This document shows, piece by piece, positions 21,940 through 41,491 of a stretch of DNA of 64,000 bases (position 1 is the stretch's first letter; the number at the start of each line of letters is the position of its first letter). A program made the position numbers and the translations under genes. This DNA is from Pelodera strongyloides (lineage: Eukaryota; Nematoda; Chromadorea; Rhabditida; Rhabditidae), in contig JAANDG010000052.1 of the NCBI GenBank assembly GCA_036852015.1, positions 62,001-126,000 on the forward strand. The letters are read 5' to 3'. Under the pieces are notes generated by a model. It was not told the DNA's origin, made no database searches, and saw nothing but the letters and a program-made list of their open reading frames with translations.

Positions 21940-22909
21940 GCACGCTCGCAATATTTTTTTCAACTTCTACTATCTATTTTTATTTATTTCTATAGAAATT
22001 ATCTGTTACATTTGTTCTAGTTTACTAGACTATTTTTTGTTGGTATTTCTTTTCCTATAAATAAGAAATATGTGAATTATTATTGTTTTTTATTAGTATA
22101 CGTTTTTTTTCGCATACTTGCAACTAATAACGTATGCTCATTGGGACTAACGGATCGGCTCTAATCAAGACTCTAGCAATCTAAATTTAGCTAGAAATTT
22201 ATTAACAGTTCACAACAACTCGGCTTCGTGCTTGTATGACTAAAATCCAAAATGACTCAGCCTTTTTCTCGATTAGGCTCGTTTAAATTTGAGCACTTTT
22301 CGGAATTGTGCTCCTATTTGAATAGAAACGATGAGTAACCAGGCATGATCAACTGTCAGAAAAACACCATTTATTGGTACATTAATTTGAATTTGCATTT
22401 GTCGATAGCAGCCCTCGGACTTTAGTAGTGCATGTTTGATAGCGCTGCGTTGCAGTTTACAGTTTACAAGTTTGACCATATTAGATAGTTATTTCAATTA
22501 TCGTTACGTTGATGTCAATTATTTTGTTTGCCGTTCTAATAAACTGTTCTGATTTCTAGATTTTCGGAAATATCTAGATTTTCTCAAAATTCAACTATTT
22601 ATGTTTGTATCTTTCCTACAGTCCCTTACTACACGTGGGATCGATGTGTTTAACAATGAAAAGTGAACAATGATAGAACACAATATACATATCTCACACT
22701 TTCTCTGCATATTCCCTGGATTGCTCAATTCCAAAGTGTTGGCGCCAGAGGCAGGGTTGTAGTGCCCATACACAGGAACAATAGTACACTTTAATTTGCA
22801 ATTAGCTAATGGCTAATGGTTACACATCAGTTACTTACTGTATCAGTGGTTACGAGTAATGCGAATGGCATACTGCTTTGGAAGTTGAAACGGTTTAAAT
22901 GGAACAATA

Positions 22910-23078
22910 TTAAAGCAAAATGCCGGCCGGTTTCTGAAACGCATAATGATCATGGACAGCCGTTTTATTACGTCGAATCTAGCTCGAATTTTTTTATTCT
23001 AATTTATTTTCATTTGCATAACTGCATAAGAATGCTGGCCTATTCGATGTGTTTCAAAAAACGGCCGGTACCAGTATT
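22910..23078. mobile_element. CCGGCCGG-family MITE copy
   Basis: Ends TTAAAGCAAAATGCCGGCCG and AAAACGGCCGGTA, internal TTTGCATAACTGCATAAGAA typical of the family. Confidence 0.75.
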
Positions 23079-23472
23079 TGGTATTATAAAACAGGTATTA
23101 TAAAGTTCAGTATTGGTTCGTCAACTTCAGATAAAAAGAGGAACGATGAAATGCAACAATAGGTATGCACAAACATAACGGTACACAAACAGAGAAGCTA
23201 AAGCAAGAAGCAAGTCGATTAATAACATTAGTTCATTTCAAAATTGCTTTATACTGTGAAGAACATATAATTTTTTCTTAGGCACGTAAACATAGTAAAA
23301 AATTCATAATTCAGTTCAGCACGAATTCGGATACTTGTCTACTTTTTATCTGTTAAATGTGCATAATAAAATTCAACGTGAGTCTAAATCACTATTGTTC
23401 TGGTACTGTCATATTGATTTGTGTCTCATAGAATCCAAATCACTTCAAAGTCACTTCATAATAGTTAAGGTG

Positions 23473-23623
23473 ATTTTTGAAACAAATCGAGTACACCAGC
23501 ACTCTTGTAACTGAACATAAATTAGAATATAAAATCGAGTTAAATTCGAATAAATTAGCATAAATATGCAAGAATTCAATTGTCCACGATGCGTTTCAAA
23601 AACCGGCCGCTATTTCGCTTTAA
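23473..23623. mobile_element. CCGGCCGG-family MITE copy, left end eroded
   Basis: The right end is intact (AAAACCGGCCGCTATTTCGC); the left end starts at TTTTTGAAACAAATCGAGTA. Confidence 0.7.
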
Positions 23624-23937
23624 TATAATGAAGAATATTAGCTACTAATTCTATTTTGGTCGCGCAAGATTCAGATTTCTGGCGCCTTTTTTTCGGACAA
23701 TCCAAGGAGGGTTCAATTTCACCATTTTAGGGAATCTCACGGCCACATTTCTACACTTTTATTGATTTTTGTTGGGCTTTAGTGCCGAAGATTTTTTTAA
23801 TACACCATGTTCTCTTATTTTTCTTCAGTTTTTGATTTAGTACCCTTGTTTAGGGTACTACATACTATCTTGATCTTGTTGCATCGTTGCTATTGGTTAG
23901 TTGTTTCTAAAACATTTTATGAAGCAAAATTTTACAA

Positions 23938-24126
23938 TTTAAAGCGAAATACCGGCCGGTTTTTGAAACACATAGAGTGCACCAGCGTTCTTATGCAGCT
24001 CATGCAAATGAGCATAAATAAGAATAAAAATCGAGCTAAATTCGAGCAACTTAGCATAAATACGTAAGAATTCAGTTGTCCACGATGCCTTTTTTTCAAA
24101 AAAACCGGCAAATATTTCGCTTTAAA
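23938..24126. mobile_element. CCGGCCGG-family MITE copy
   Basis: Nearly complete: TTTAAAGCGAAATACCGGCC to the TTTCGCTTTAAA end. Confidence 0.8.
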
Positions 24127-25102
24127 ATCAAATATCTGCGGCAATTCTTTTTTTTATTACAAATTTTGCTGTCATCATTGAACTGTGATTTTTTTTATTA
24201 TCGTGATAAGAGTTAATACATTTTATAACAATAATGCATTGAATTTTAGTGAATACTTGTTAAGTAAGCCGACTAAGGATCCTACCTTTTCATCATTTAT
24301 TCATTTATCAATACCGATAAGGTCTAAAATTTTCCCAAAACATTGTTGTTCCATGGCAAGTAAAAAAAAAACACAAAAACAATAATGCTCTAAAATATGT
24401 TAATTTTTCAGCGTACTGTATATAGCTTTCTCGCTAGGGTAAGAATGCACCGCTTATTTATTGACAACTTCATACTCATATATTGCGATAATAAATCTCA
24501 AGTGATAAATTGCCATAATAAACCAGAATGATAATTTTTCAAAGTGTCTCATATTATTCGGAGTTCTTCTCGTTGAAAGTAATCTACATAGTAATTGTAA
24601 GAGTATTATCTTATTGATCACTTATTGTATACAGTATACGACAGTCCACTGCACTATTCATACCATTAACCAGGCTCCCACGCAGAATATCATATGTCAT
24701 TTGCACCAAAAAAGGGCTTGACCTATGCGAGTCATTCAATGATGGCTTGTGCCGTTATGGCAATGCCCAAACTCGCCGCCATCCCGGTAAGGGCTTACCG
24801 CAGCCGAAAAGGCTGAACAAACAGTCCTACCCTGACCACTAACCTCTCGGTCACTGGTATATTACCGCTAGGCCAGGTGTTTTTGGGACGACCACAGTTG
24901 AATGGCGTGACCCTTTATGCATCAAGCTAAAGCAAAAGTCGGCTTCAAATAAGGCAACTATTATTTAGAAGTGTGCTTAGGCAAGCTGTTGTACGAAGTT
25001 TTTGTTCATTGGCAATTTACTTTATAGCCGTGCACCTCATATGAAATGTTGACTCTGCACATAATTATAGTGTATGCAGTCCAGAACGAGACACTGTTTT
25101 GT

Positions 25103-27747
25103 TTAAAGGGATAGGTTCACCTCGAATTGCACCTTTTTTTATAATTTCTATTGATAATATGACCTATGACGGTCAAGATGCGAAAATTGCAGCAAATTTC
25201 CTTTGCTCCCCGATGCAGGAGCACGCTCAAAGGCTAAACTGCCTCGAATTAATAAAACAACTGGCCTACCGTACACTGGCTGCATCGATTAAAAATAGTT
25301 AAAGGTGTATCATTTAATTTTCACACCTACCCAATAATCCAAGCGGGCCGGCGGCATTCATTTTGTATTTCTTGTGATGTAAATAATACCTTTTAGTCTA
25401 CCTGTTTATTTCGATATTGTGCGATTAATATTGATATGTAGCAACTTTTCAATGTCTGTCTACCTGCCATTTCACACAATGCAGTTACGTTATTTGATAT
25501 TATATTGTGTATTTCCAATATTTTACATTATAATGAGGTTTTCAATATATTTGATATATATTTCTAAATAATAAAGTTTGTGGTGAATACTTGTAATGTA
25601 TACGCGGGCTTTTGTTTATCTAAGTTCATATTTGTTAGTGTACCTATTGTAAGTAATATTATATTAAGTGAAAGCATGGATGCAGTCAATGCAGGGAAAT
25701 ACAGATGACTCGACAAGTGGTGCAGTAATCATGAGTTGCTGCATTGAGGAGCAGTTTACAGATACGTAAGTATGTATATATTTATCACATATATACCTGT
25801 AAAATACAGGAGCAGTATAACATTTACGAGCTTTATCTTGCATATATCGCAGAATTGTTTTAAGAAAATGTTCAAATAGGAACGTAAATTTCACCTCTAG
25901 TGCTCGTCTGAGAACAGCACTCTCTATTTCTTTCTGACCCTGATTCTCGCAAATGTGTTATTGTGTTGTCGAAGGTCTTCTTAACATGCATAGCGTGTTA
26001 ATCACCATTTCCGAATGAGCGTGACCTATTTCTGAGTGTTCGCTTGTTTCTGAGTATATTATATTCCTTTTAGGATATTGCCCTTCGATTTCGATGCCTC
26101 TGCTTCTCTCTGGTTACGCTCGGCGAGGCGACAGGCATTTCAGGTTAATTTATGTTTATTTGATGTACTTACTGAATCCGTCAATTGTTAGCTCTCTCAA
26201 TCAACATAAACTGTTTTTAATGTCATATTTGTCACGTCGCCGGACATATCATATCGAACAATCGAACCGCTGTTGTTTTGTACATTTTCCAGACTCTGAG
26301 ATTACGTAGTAAACATGAATGTAGTATAATGCGCAGCGCACGACAGTTGCGAGTGTGATTTAGCGATTGTCTATACAATTAAAAATTGTGCGTTTGTAGG
26401 TGATGTGATGACCGGAAAAATATACTGTGCCTCCCTCTTCACACGAATCGGTTCCACGGCGATACGATCCCCAACCAAAAGATGAGAAGCCCGCTGTTCG
26501 ATGTGAAGATCAATATCAGCGGATCATGGTAAATGATGAGAACCGTTATTGTTTGCTTTGCAGCCAATTTTTATACGTAGCCGATATAAACTTGTGCGGT
26601 TGCTGAGTGCTTATTACTAATTAACTAATTTCTCTTCATTTCGATGCAAGGAGCATCGCGCAGAACTAGCACTATTTGAGGTGAGCGCAGCACCTCTTTT
26701 AATTAACCAAAGCGCTTAGTTGTGTTCACTTCACTAATTAAATAGACTATACTTGGGTGCTTACTGGATACACAGTTCTCCGTACACAGTATTTGCTATA
26801 TTACAAAACTTTTTTTTCAGATACGCCACAGGGATAAAGGATTTGGAGAAGCAAGAAGCACACAATATAAGGATAGTTGCCTGCAAGTCTAGATTAAATT
26901 GCAGATTGCAAGCTGTTAATCGTGCGGTTGACTAGTTTATTACCCCTCGGTCTCTCTTTCTTAAAAAATCACAATTTCTACTATGTCCTAAGCTAAGCGC
27001 CGCCACTTTCCAGTGTTATGATGTTTTCCTGTTGATTTCAGTTCGGTTTTTGGTTCGTAACTGTTTTCCAAATCATTGAATGATGTTTTCCTTATTGTTA
27101 GATAGTTTTGCTTTGTTTTCACATTCATAACTGGCCATGTTTGTGTGATTCCAATAAATTTTTTATGCGTTGAATGGTTGAATTATCGTGTGTGGGCAGT
27201 TCTCGTAATGGTATAGTGGGTTATTTTTTTCGCTTGTTATGTGAGTGGGAGTGGTTATTCCCTGGTGCTAAAATGCTCGTGGAATGTTAGGAGATTTTAA
27301 GGGAAGGATTCGAGATTTTTTGCTTTCGCGACACTATGCCGTGTCATTCTCACGCCCACTCATTTGGCTGAGTTGTTAGCCCAGTCGCGTACTACTGATT
27401 ATAAGGTCATTAAGCTTTATAATAATAATAATAATACTTATATTTTCACAATTCTAATTCAATCATTCTAGTGTGTTGTTGGTCTTGATTCTTGTTTGTG
27501 TCTGGCTATTCGCCATAAATACCAGCTGTTTGGCTAATTGCCACAATTGTTCTGCGCGGGACTGGTAAAGACAGCCTACGGTAGGCCAGTTGTTTTATTA
27601 ATTCGAGGTAGTTTAGCCTTTGAGCGTACTCCTGCCTCGGGGAGCAAAGGAAATTTGCTGCAATTTTCGCATCTTGACCGTCATAGGTGATACTATCAAT
27701 AGAAATTATAAAAAAAGGTGCAATTCGAGGTGAACCTATCCCTTTAA
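25103..27747. mobile_element. Possible 2.6-kb transposon with 180-bp inverted ends
   Basis: Segments 25103-25282 and 27568-27747 are inverted copies (TTAAAGGGATAGGTTCACC end; shared CCTTTGCTCCCCGATGCAGG and CTGGCCTACCGTA blocks). Both outer ends start TTAA. Either this is one element with long TIRs or two solitary MITEs in opposite orientation. No recognisable transposase was seen between them; instead the interior holds exon-like pieces (25680-25765 and about 26821-26935). Confidence 0.6.
25680..25765 (+). CDS. Candidate alternative 5' exon of pha-4, or exon of a small gene
   Basis: ATG-initiated 28 codons plus 2 nt (GNTDDSTSG, IMSCCIEEQFTD) ending at a strong donor GTAAGT. The overhang AC joins in phase with the pha-4 exon at 33354 (AC|A = Thr, then the Met of that exon), which would give a 515-aa isoform. 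It also joins in phase with the AG|A at 26821, which runs to a stop at 26935 and would make a short gene. An upstream out-of-frame ATG at 25676 weakens the start. It lies between two inverted repeats. Confidence 0.35.
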
Positions 27748-28525
27748 GTCTGCTTCATATGCATCTGTATGTATGCCACCAACTAGGAGAATCTAAGGCT
27801 GAGTAACACCTGCGCGTTATGAACAAGTCAAGTAGTTATGCAAATCGTATGAGGTTTAACTCTTTTAGGAAACATCAAAATTGTATCTACCCCACCCTTG
27901 GATTGGGTCTCTATAACCTGCCAGAAAATAAGTTGCTGACTAGTGCCCGCTCCGCTCTCCCGATAGGACCTGGGTGGGACACTCTCCCCGCGCGTTACCC
28001 AGTGCCTGGCACCCGGCAACCTACCTTGTCAACTAACTGACAAAAACTTTGGATCGGGTTGAAGAACATTACCTTACTGTAACTATCCTATCAAGTCCAC
28101 TAAAATATAGAGCGTGAAAAAGCACAATCCTTGTTGTAGATTGAAAGGTGTAACCTTAGTTAATCTATATAAATACTTCAGTATGTTATAAAATTGTAAG
28201 TTATATATTTAGAAGCTGCCCCAAACCTGCAAGCTTCCACCAGTTATCAGTGTTCATTTTTTTCAATCAAGTTCGGTAAGTAAATAAGACCTGGAGCCTT
28301 AATTACACATAGTATGTAAACAACTGATATCATAGGTATTAGGTATTAGCGAGAGGGGAAAACGGGAAGTAAACCAGGTTTAGATAAAAGTAATACTTTG
28401 ACCAGTAAAATACAATTACTTTTTTTCAGTACCGATAAATACCGGTTAATCTGTTTTTGAAGAACAGGTCAATGCAAACGTATGTGTCGGAAGTAATGGT
28501 TAGGTTTATGTGTACCTAGCCTAGC

Positions 28526-28706
28526 TTAAAGCGAAATACCGGCCGGTTTTTGAAACGCATTACGTACGCCTGCTTTCTTATGCTGCACATACAAATGGGC
28601 AAAATTAGAATAAAAACTAGACCCCAATTAGACCCCACGCTGAATAAATGCATAGGAATGCAAGTACTTGAGGTGCGTTTCAAAACCGGCCGGTATTTCG
28701 CTTTAA
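28526..28706. mobile_element. CCGGCCGG-family MITE copy, well preserved
   Basis: Both ends are intact: TTAAAGCGAAATACCGGCCG and its complement. 181 bp. Confidence 0.85.
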
Positions 28707-28791
28707 AAACAAATTAGAAGCGTATTTTTAAAGGAAATTAAAATTAAAGGGCGTTTTTCTTTAGTCACACAAGTTTTAAGGTAACTCTTCG

Positions 28792-28956
28792 TTAAAGCGA
28801 AATACATGCCGGTTTTTGAAACGACAACTGAATTCTTACATATTTACTCGAATTTAGCTCGATTTTTTATTCTAATTTATTTTCATTTGCATAAGCTGCA
28901 TAAGAATGCTGGTGTACTTGATGTGTTTCAAAAACCGGCCGGTATTTCGCTTTAAA
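28792..28956. mobile_element. CCGGCCGG-family MITE copy, adjacent to the previous one
   Basis: TTAAAGCGAAATACATGCCGG to CCGGCCGGTATTTCGCTTTA; only 85 bp from the preceding copy. Confidence 0.85.
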
Positions 28957-31935
28957 AACAATGAGTAGGAAAACAGAAAAAAAAATAATGAAGAAAAAAC
29001 TACAACTCAATATATAAGTATGAAAGGGGGTATAGTCTATAGTACGGAAGAAAAACAGTTCATCAAGAAAGAAAGAAATTTCACTGCATCTAAAGAAAAA
29101 CAGTCCATGCGTTTTTCCTTGCGCCTGGTTGTCTAGGCTTGAGAAAGTTCTATTTTCTCACGGCGCGTTATCCTGCTAGACCACCAGGATAGTTTATTTA
29201 CATATTTGTTTATTTGAAGATAAATACTAGCCACGCGTCGCTCGCCACTCCCCCCCCCCTTCTAGTGTTTGTATATTTGTGTGGACATACGTTACATGTT
29301 TGACAATATGTGTTTTGCCCCGGAGTTCTAACGTTGATATGTTTGCATTTTTCTATTTGATTATTTGGTCCGTTTCAAGCAGTGCAAACTATCAAAGCAA
29401 GCATTAGCTCTCACTTTGAAAAGTTTGTGTTTTTAGGATAAGAGAAGTTATTATGAGTTCCACTCGTTTGTCGTGTTCGAAACACGAACAAGGTTTCGCA
29501 GATTTTCTTGGACTCTTCCAGTACTAAAGCCTTGTTTTCGTAATTTGTTGCGTAATGTTATAATTGATAAGTTTCATTACAGTAGCCACACTTACTTGGG
29601 TAACTGAACAGGACGTACCCCCAAATTTTGTGCAGAGGCTGTAACGACCTTCTTTTACTAGAAATGCAAATTCTTTTCGAAGAGCTTTTGATCTTTACTA
29701 GTCTGATCCCATTCTCTACAGTGTCAGTCTAGTCTCGCCATATTACCAAGAGTGCATCTGTCTTTTCTCGTCTGTCAGTTTTAGTCCATGTTAGAGTCCG
29801 TGTCAGACCGGTCTTGGACCTGTGCGGATCCGGTTCCGCACGGCTTCTCCTTCTTCTCTGCTTCTCCTCCCGATCACAATATCTAGCTGTCCTTCCTCTC
29901 TAATTCTCCCTCTTGTCCCTTTCTTTAGCTGCACTTATGCTAGCGCTGAGAGGTGCTCTCGGGTCGTCGTCTGGGGTCCTGTAGTCGTTTCGGGACCTGA
30001 ACTCGTCCTAGTCCGCTCCGGAACTGGTGCCAGAACCGGGCCCAAAGCTCTGTCGCCATAAATCGGGCGTTTGGCATCGATATCTGGAAACGGTGCGACG
30101 ACGGCACAAAAAACGGGCTGGGGGAGGGAGTCTCAAGTCAAGCGGCGCGCGGCAAAAAGAGACCGGCATAGCACCCGGACAGCCCCTTGAAGACCTGATC
30201 CATTCATCAAGCACGTACTGTACTGTTAGCCAAAATGCGAATTAACGGCCAGTTTTTAAATCGTATCTCCCAAAAAACTGCATTCCTATGCTTTCCTATA
30301 CAAGCCAGCATTATTAGAATAATACATCGAGCCCAATTCAACTCCACTGGTTTGAAATGAGTTTCAGAAACCTGCGGTTATTTCGCTTTATCCGAGTTAG
30401 TGCCATGACATCCCTCAAAGATCCTGTTTTCATCAATATTTGGCCGAATCGTGTCGTCAACAATTGACATCGATTTCGAAAGTTGTTGATGTGACTTTAT
30501 TTCTCTTTTCCTTCTCTCCCACTTTTTTTTGACAGTTCGGAGTAAGAGGCGCGGCGGTGGGCGCCTGACTGCCATAGGGTGGGTCCTCCCACTTTAGTGT
30601 GGGAGCCTCCTACCACTGTAGAGTTGGACACGCCCAGACTACCTTCACCGGTGGAGTCAATCCGAGAACTCGTAGGTACCAGTTAACTGCTCATTCACAA
30701 TACATCACTTAGCTTTATACACCTTGAATACCTTGACTGCATAAAGGCGCATGGCTCCCTCACTATGTGTTGAATAAATAACCAACTTGGCAAACTGACT
30801 ACGCCAAATTTATAGAATCTAGTTGCGATCTCTTAAATTTAATAAGTTGAAAATACATACATAAAATTAAACTTCGCTCCTTCCCCATGCATAGGTGCTG
30901 CGAATCAATATACGTTCGTCTCATAGCACAAGGCCATAATCGCGGTGTGTTTGCGAGCCCGCAACAGCAAAGATTCCCCCCTGGCTCACATCTACAACGT
31001 ACGAAATAAACGACGTGCCCATTCGCAGCGTTAACAATGGGAACCTCGAATCTTTCCCCACCTTTTCATACAATAATATAATATTTATGATATATTTTGT
31101 TGAAGTGAGTCACCCGTTTTTAGTGTTTCTGGTTTCCGTTGCTTTTTTCACATCAGGATTTTAGTGCGTGATTTGTCTTTGGCTTTTAGATACGTACAGA
31201 CTGACTAAATAAGCTTAGGTGTCCTAATCGTAAGAACAATTATCACGAAGTCGTGTAGCTAGCCCTGAATTAATTTGTAGGACCAAAATGGTCAGTTGCC
31301 TAAATAATTAACGTGGTTTCCTCAGCGACGTAAGCTGAAACCTGGAAATACTCACGAAAACCGGCACTACTTCTTTGGCAATTTCTGGGTGCGGCAGCCG
31401 GCCTTTTTTGCACAGTCCCTATCAGAAAATAAACAAAAATACGCGTTCTTTTGCTTTTCGGCGTTGATAAGCGTTGCACACAATTGTCGGATTCACGGGT
31501 TTTTTTCTGTTTCTATTTTATAATTAGCACCTTTAGCGCATAAGACTAGTGAACTGACTATGAGAAACTATATTTTTTTCCCAACTACAAGTTTTATCAT
31601 GATGTTTCATGAAGTACAGATATGAGCTCTACTCTTCCGAAAATCGTTTCCTCTATACAGTACTGAAAATTGTAGCCTCAACTTTACAAATGGAAAATCT
31701 GTTTTCATCCAAAGCAATAATTTCCATTATCTGAATACCAAAATTGAACTAAAAGGCATGATTTAATTGCATAAATTTACCCTCTACATTAAGAAAATTG
31801 GCTTGAAATTAGCTTTCCGTTCATGTTACCATTCCAAATTCCAATTGCGAGCTTCTGAATTCATTGCCTTATATTCCGCACGTGGTGTTTCCGTGGCCGC
31901 CTATGTATATTTACATATTTGTTGTTGATTTGTTT

Positions 31936-31937
<2 letters not shown>

Positions 31938-31981
<44 letters not shown>

Positions 31982-31991
31982 CCTCCTCTCT

Positions 31992-32025
<34 letters not shown>
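31938..32025. repeat. Long poly-T / polypyrimidine tract
   Basis: Two near-pure T runs (about 44 and 33 nt) separated by CCTCCTCTCTCTC. The ORFs across it encode only poly-Phe or poly-Lys and are not genes. Confidence 0.9.
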
Positions 32026-33354
32026 CCCTCGCAGTTTTCTCTCTTTTTGTTTGAATTTTCAATAGTGGGATTCAGCCTTACGAAGCTCGGTATCGTATGC
32101 CCCGCCCCTCTCGTGTGCTCATTGGCTGCTTGCGGGTCTTGAGACTCCGCCCACAACCGCCAATCCTCCGCGCCGGTCGTAGTGTTTGCTCAGTGGAACC
32201 CCGCAATACGGTGCCTGGGCCCCTTGTGTAAATCTCTAATCTCTCCTCATTATCGCATAGTCTCTCTGTATCTCCTCTCTTACTCACACCCTCCCTCGTG
32301 GCACAGTGTCTCGCACAGCTAGTCCTGCGCTCAGACCAAATCACGAGCGATCTGGCCTGAGATTCCGGCACCCCAACCCGCTATACAAATTTCCCCGTCC
32401 GACATCTCGGGTATTACCTCTCCCCGAGACCTTTTCTTCGGGTTACAGGTTCACCCGAAGAGAGAACCTTTGAATGGCAGTCTCACTATTTGCATTGCAA
32501 CTCGGCACCACCCCTCATCCCCCCTTTTTCCTATTGTTGTACTGTATAATGTACCGTATGAAGGGTTACTTGACTGGTTGTTGGAGGGGTTCTTGACTTT
32601 CTTTTTCATTCTCTTGTCTGCTACACAACCCCTTTATTCTATTGTGTGCAACTCAGTTTTTGGAATACCGAATCCTGCTTGCTCTGTCATATTCCAGAAT
32701 TTCTTACATACTTATTATGATTACAACAAGCTGGTGCCAACTGCAAACTTACCATTGTCAAAGAACGTTTTGTGATAACCATTTCGGAGCCCCAATATGT
32801 GTTGGCCCCATGGTTTTAAAGATAGCAATAGCCAAACTAATATAGGAAATTTCCTCTGAAATGATCACGTCAAGTATTCTACCTTCGCCTTGAACCCAGT
32901 TCACATGTATGATTTACTGAAATCTTCTTATCGACTTATTGTAGCGCTCAATTGGCTTTCACGCATCTGTATTTGTTGTTTTTCAAACACAAACAAATAC
33001 TTGTTTCAATATTTGATTTCGTATCTGCGAACACAAACTTTGGATATATTTGCGCCCTTTCTCCAGCCGCTAAGCAAAGAAGGACCGCGCTATCTATTTA
33101 CAAAAAACAACGCTTATTTATAATAGCTTGGAAGCCAAAATCGATTAGTCATGATATGTAATCAATGATATGTACTATTATGCGCTTCTGAAATAAAACG
33201 TAATCAGTTTGGAAGAGTACTTGAGGACTTAGTAATCACTCACGTAAACTGACGTTTCCTATTTTCGTCCCTGTATTCTATTCTGCATAATGTTGTCTTT
33301 CGATTTACTTTTGTTTTCACGTTCACTTTTATTTGTAACCTTATTCCTTTCAGA

Positions 33355-39154
<5,800 letters not shown>

Positions 39155-39383
39155 ATTTTGAATGTGACTTGACTACGGTAGCTGGTTGCAATTTAGAGCA
39201 GAAGTCAAAACACACTACCACTACAAATAGCCGCTGAGACGAGCTATGTAGATTTAGTAGCTGATTTACATGCCTATAAGGAGATCTTGGTCGTTCTTTG
39301 TGCAATTAAACAGGGGTATTTACCAAATTGGTACTCAAATAATGTTGAATTTGCTTTGAAATTTGAAAAGTTTATGTTGGATA

Positions 39384-39389
39384 AATAAA
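39384..39389 (+). terminator. Poly(A) signal of pha-4
   Basis: AATAAA, 230 bp after the pha-4 stop codon. A second AATAAA lies near 40296. Confidence 0.5.
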
Positions 39390-41390
39390 CTTACAAATTC
39401 AGCATTTCCCCACAGGATGTATATATATATAAATCCATAGATTCATTTATTTCCTTCCCTATTTTCCTCCATTTTTGCATTTTTATGACGGTTCCACCTA
39501 GATGCCTTGCATTTTGTTGTGTGCGTGTGTGATTTTTTCAATTTTATTTGTGATTTTGAGAATTTCTGAATATTTTTTTTTAATCCCAGACAGACTCGCT
39601 GTGGTTGTGACGTTTTTTATTTTCGTTTTTATTCTAAAATAAGCCCTTACTGTAGATCAATAATTTTTGGAACTTGCATGAAAACATACCGTATGCTAGC
39701 TAATACCGTAGCCTTTTTTGAATGCAGGTAGTAACTTTCTAGCGTTCCTCTCCTGTACACATACCTTCGCCTCCATTTTTATTGATTTATCGATTGATTT
39801 ATGATAATCGATTTATTGATTGTTTGTGATCCCCTCAGACAGTACTTTCACAGTTAAGCACAATATATTACGATTCGTCTCAAACTTGAACCCACTCATT
39901 TTAGAACATAATCACTGACATTTGCATCAATCATTAGAACACTTAGTACTTCAATTTCTATATAATTGCATGCTTTACATTACTTTGCTTTAGTATTGTA
40001 TTGATTGATAATTTAGTTTTGCATGCAAAACTGTAATATAATTTAAAAGAATAATAATTTTTAGCTTGTCCAAGCCCATATCAGGGAATTTCAATCCAGA
40101 TTTTATTTTTTTTTTTTGATAGATTTTCATCGAAATAACGGTCGTTTTTGAATGAGAATGTGGATATTTCACTATTATTTGTTTCATTTTGCATTTGAAA
40201 TTGTGCAAGTTTTATTTTCGATTTTGTTGAGAATATTTATCACCACCTCTGTATATCATTCGTTCTTTTATAATAGATGGAAAATGTGATATGATAAATA
40301 AAAAGTTTAAAATTTAAATATTGTTTATTTGCAAGAATTGAAGCCTTTCACGTGCTATTTTCTTATCAAAAAGCTTACTGTAAATATAGCAACAAAAATG
40401 GCTGATCGTCAGTCAGAATGACAATAACAAATGCTAAATTGAGAGCAAAATCGAAATCAGCCCGCAATACAATTGGGAATTAAGAGTTTCTTACGTAATT
40501 AATCGTTACAAGTGTTTATGACTGATTTGCCGCTTCGAGCAGTTTCTCTATGTCTAAACAATGAGACTAGACTGGTCTTAGACTGGTCTTTTTAGTAGAG
40601 ATTCTCATTTGAAGCTTCGCATACGTATTTAAAAAACACACATTCCAAACAATTAGATCAAGCTCTAATGGTGATCTTTTGTCAATTGCAAGCTATTAAC
40701 GATAATTGCCTCCATATTGGGGCCTCTTAATTTGTGTAACTGACTAAGGAGGTGACAAGAGTATATATTATGTGCTCTTCCATTATGCAACACATCCACT
40801 CTCCGGACTTTACGTGACTTGCGCTTACGTAACTTTGGCACCATTTGCCTAAACCGAAGGGTAAACATGACCTCGTTTAGGCTGAAGTTACCTTAGTAGA
40901 GCATAAGCCCCAACGAGCGAAGTTGAGCAAGAGAGCCTTGCTGGTACAAGTTTATTATGCAATAGCAGTGCAGCACACTACGACCGACCCAATGCACCTT
41001 GAAACAAAAACCAAGAAATCTCATAATACTCCTTAAATTTCCCTAACGCTATAAATTTTTTTGACATAGTTTAAGTTTAACCTTAACCCATAGTTTATAC
41101 ACCTGCAGTTCCAAACAAAACCTTGTGCGTTTTTGAAAATTCAAGTTTTGTTATAGATGATCGCAGTCGCTGTGAGTCCGCGCATTAGGTGTGGGTGCGC
41201 CGTGAGCGCGGCGTTATGGCCACACTTCCGGTCAGTCTTTTGTCAGAGACTACGTATTTATATGGATGGAATAGGACAGATACCTCTTTCCCTGAATTCA
41301 TAGAGTACTGGGGGAAAGAGATATATGAAAGGGACACCACTCTCAACAACAATATGATACCCGAGAAGTATTCATAAGGAAGGGAAGTGG

Positions 41391-41491
<101 letters not shown>

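Larger units (their letters stand above)
21940..25102. other. Repeat-rich intergenic region
   Basis: Three CCGGCCGG-family MITEs lie here (22910-23078, 23473-23623, 23938-24126). A GC-richer block at about 24700-24910 contains a TAGCGGTAAT A-box-like motif on the minus strand but no B box. No credible exon was seen. Confidence 0.55.
27748..33350. other. Presumed pha-4 upstream region, repeat-rich
   Basis: No convincing exon. Contents: CCGGCCGG MITEs (28526-28706, 28792-28956, degenerate 30241-30390); a hairpin CTCCCAC...GTGGGAG at about 30586-30605; a very long poly-T (31938-32025); then a GC-rich block 32090-32175 with CCGCCC, ATTGG/CCAAT-type and CCGCC motifs, which could be promoter sequence 1.2 kb before the first certain pha-4 exon. 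Confidence 0.5.

Noticed and set aside
22591..22773. 60-aa minus ORF with a protein-like first half
   Set aside because: The acceptor is weak, the second half looks random and no partner exon was found.
26050..26140. Exon-like segment after CCTTTTAG
   Set aside because: All three frames are open over this short stretch and the donor GTTAAT is poor.
26400..26530. Exon-like segment ending at ATCATG|GTAAAT
   Set aside because: The frame with the best composition begins with a stop at the acceptor and does not join in phase to any neighbour.
30378..30575. 65-aa minus ORF with a basic, gene-like N-terminus
   Set aside because: It runs into a degenerate MITE for its stop codon and has no splice partner; left as unproven.
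31911..32156. ORFs across the poly-T tract
   Set aside because: They encode only homopolymeric Phe or Lys/Glu runs produced by the repeat.
39870..39890. Partial SL1 complement (CTCAAACTTG)
   Set aside because: Only 10 of 22 bases match; expected by chance.
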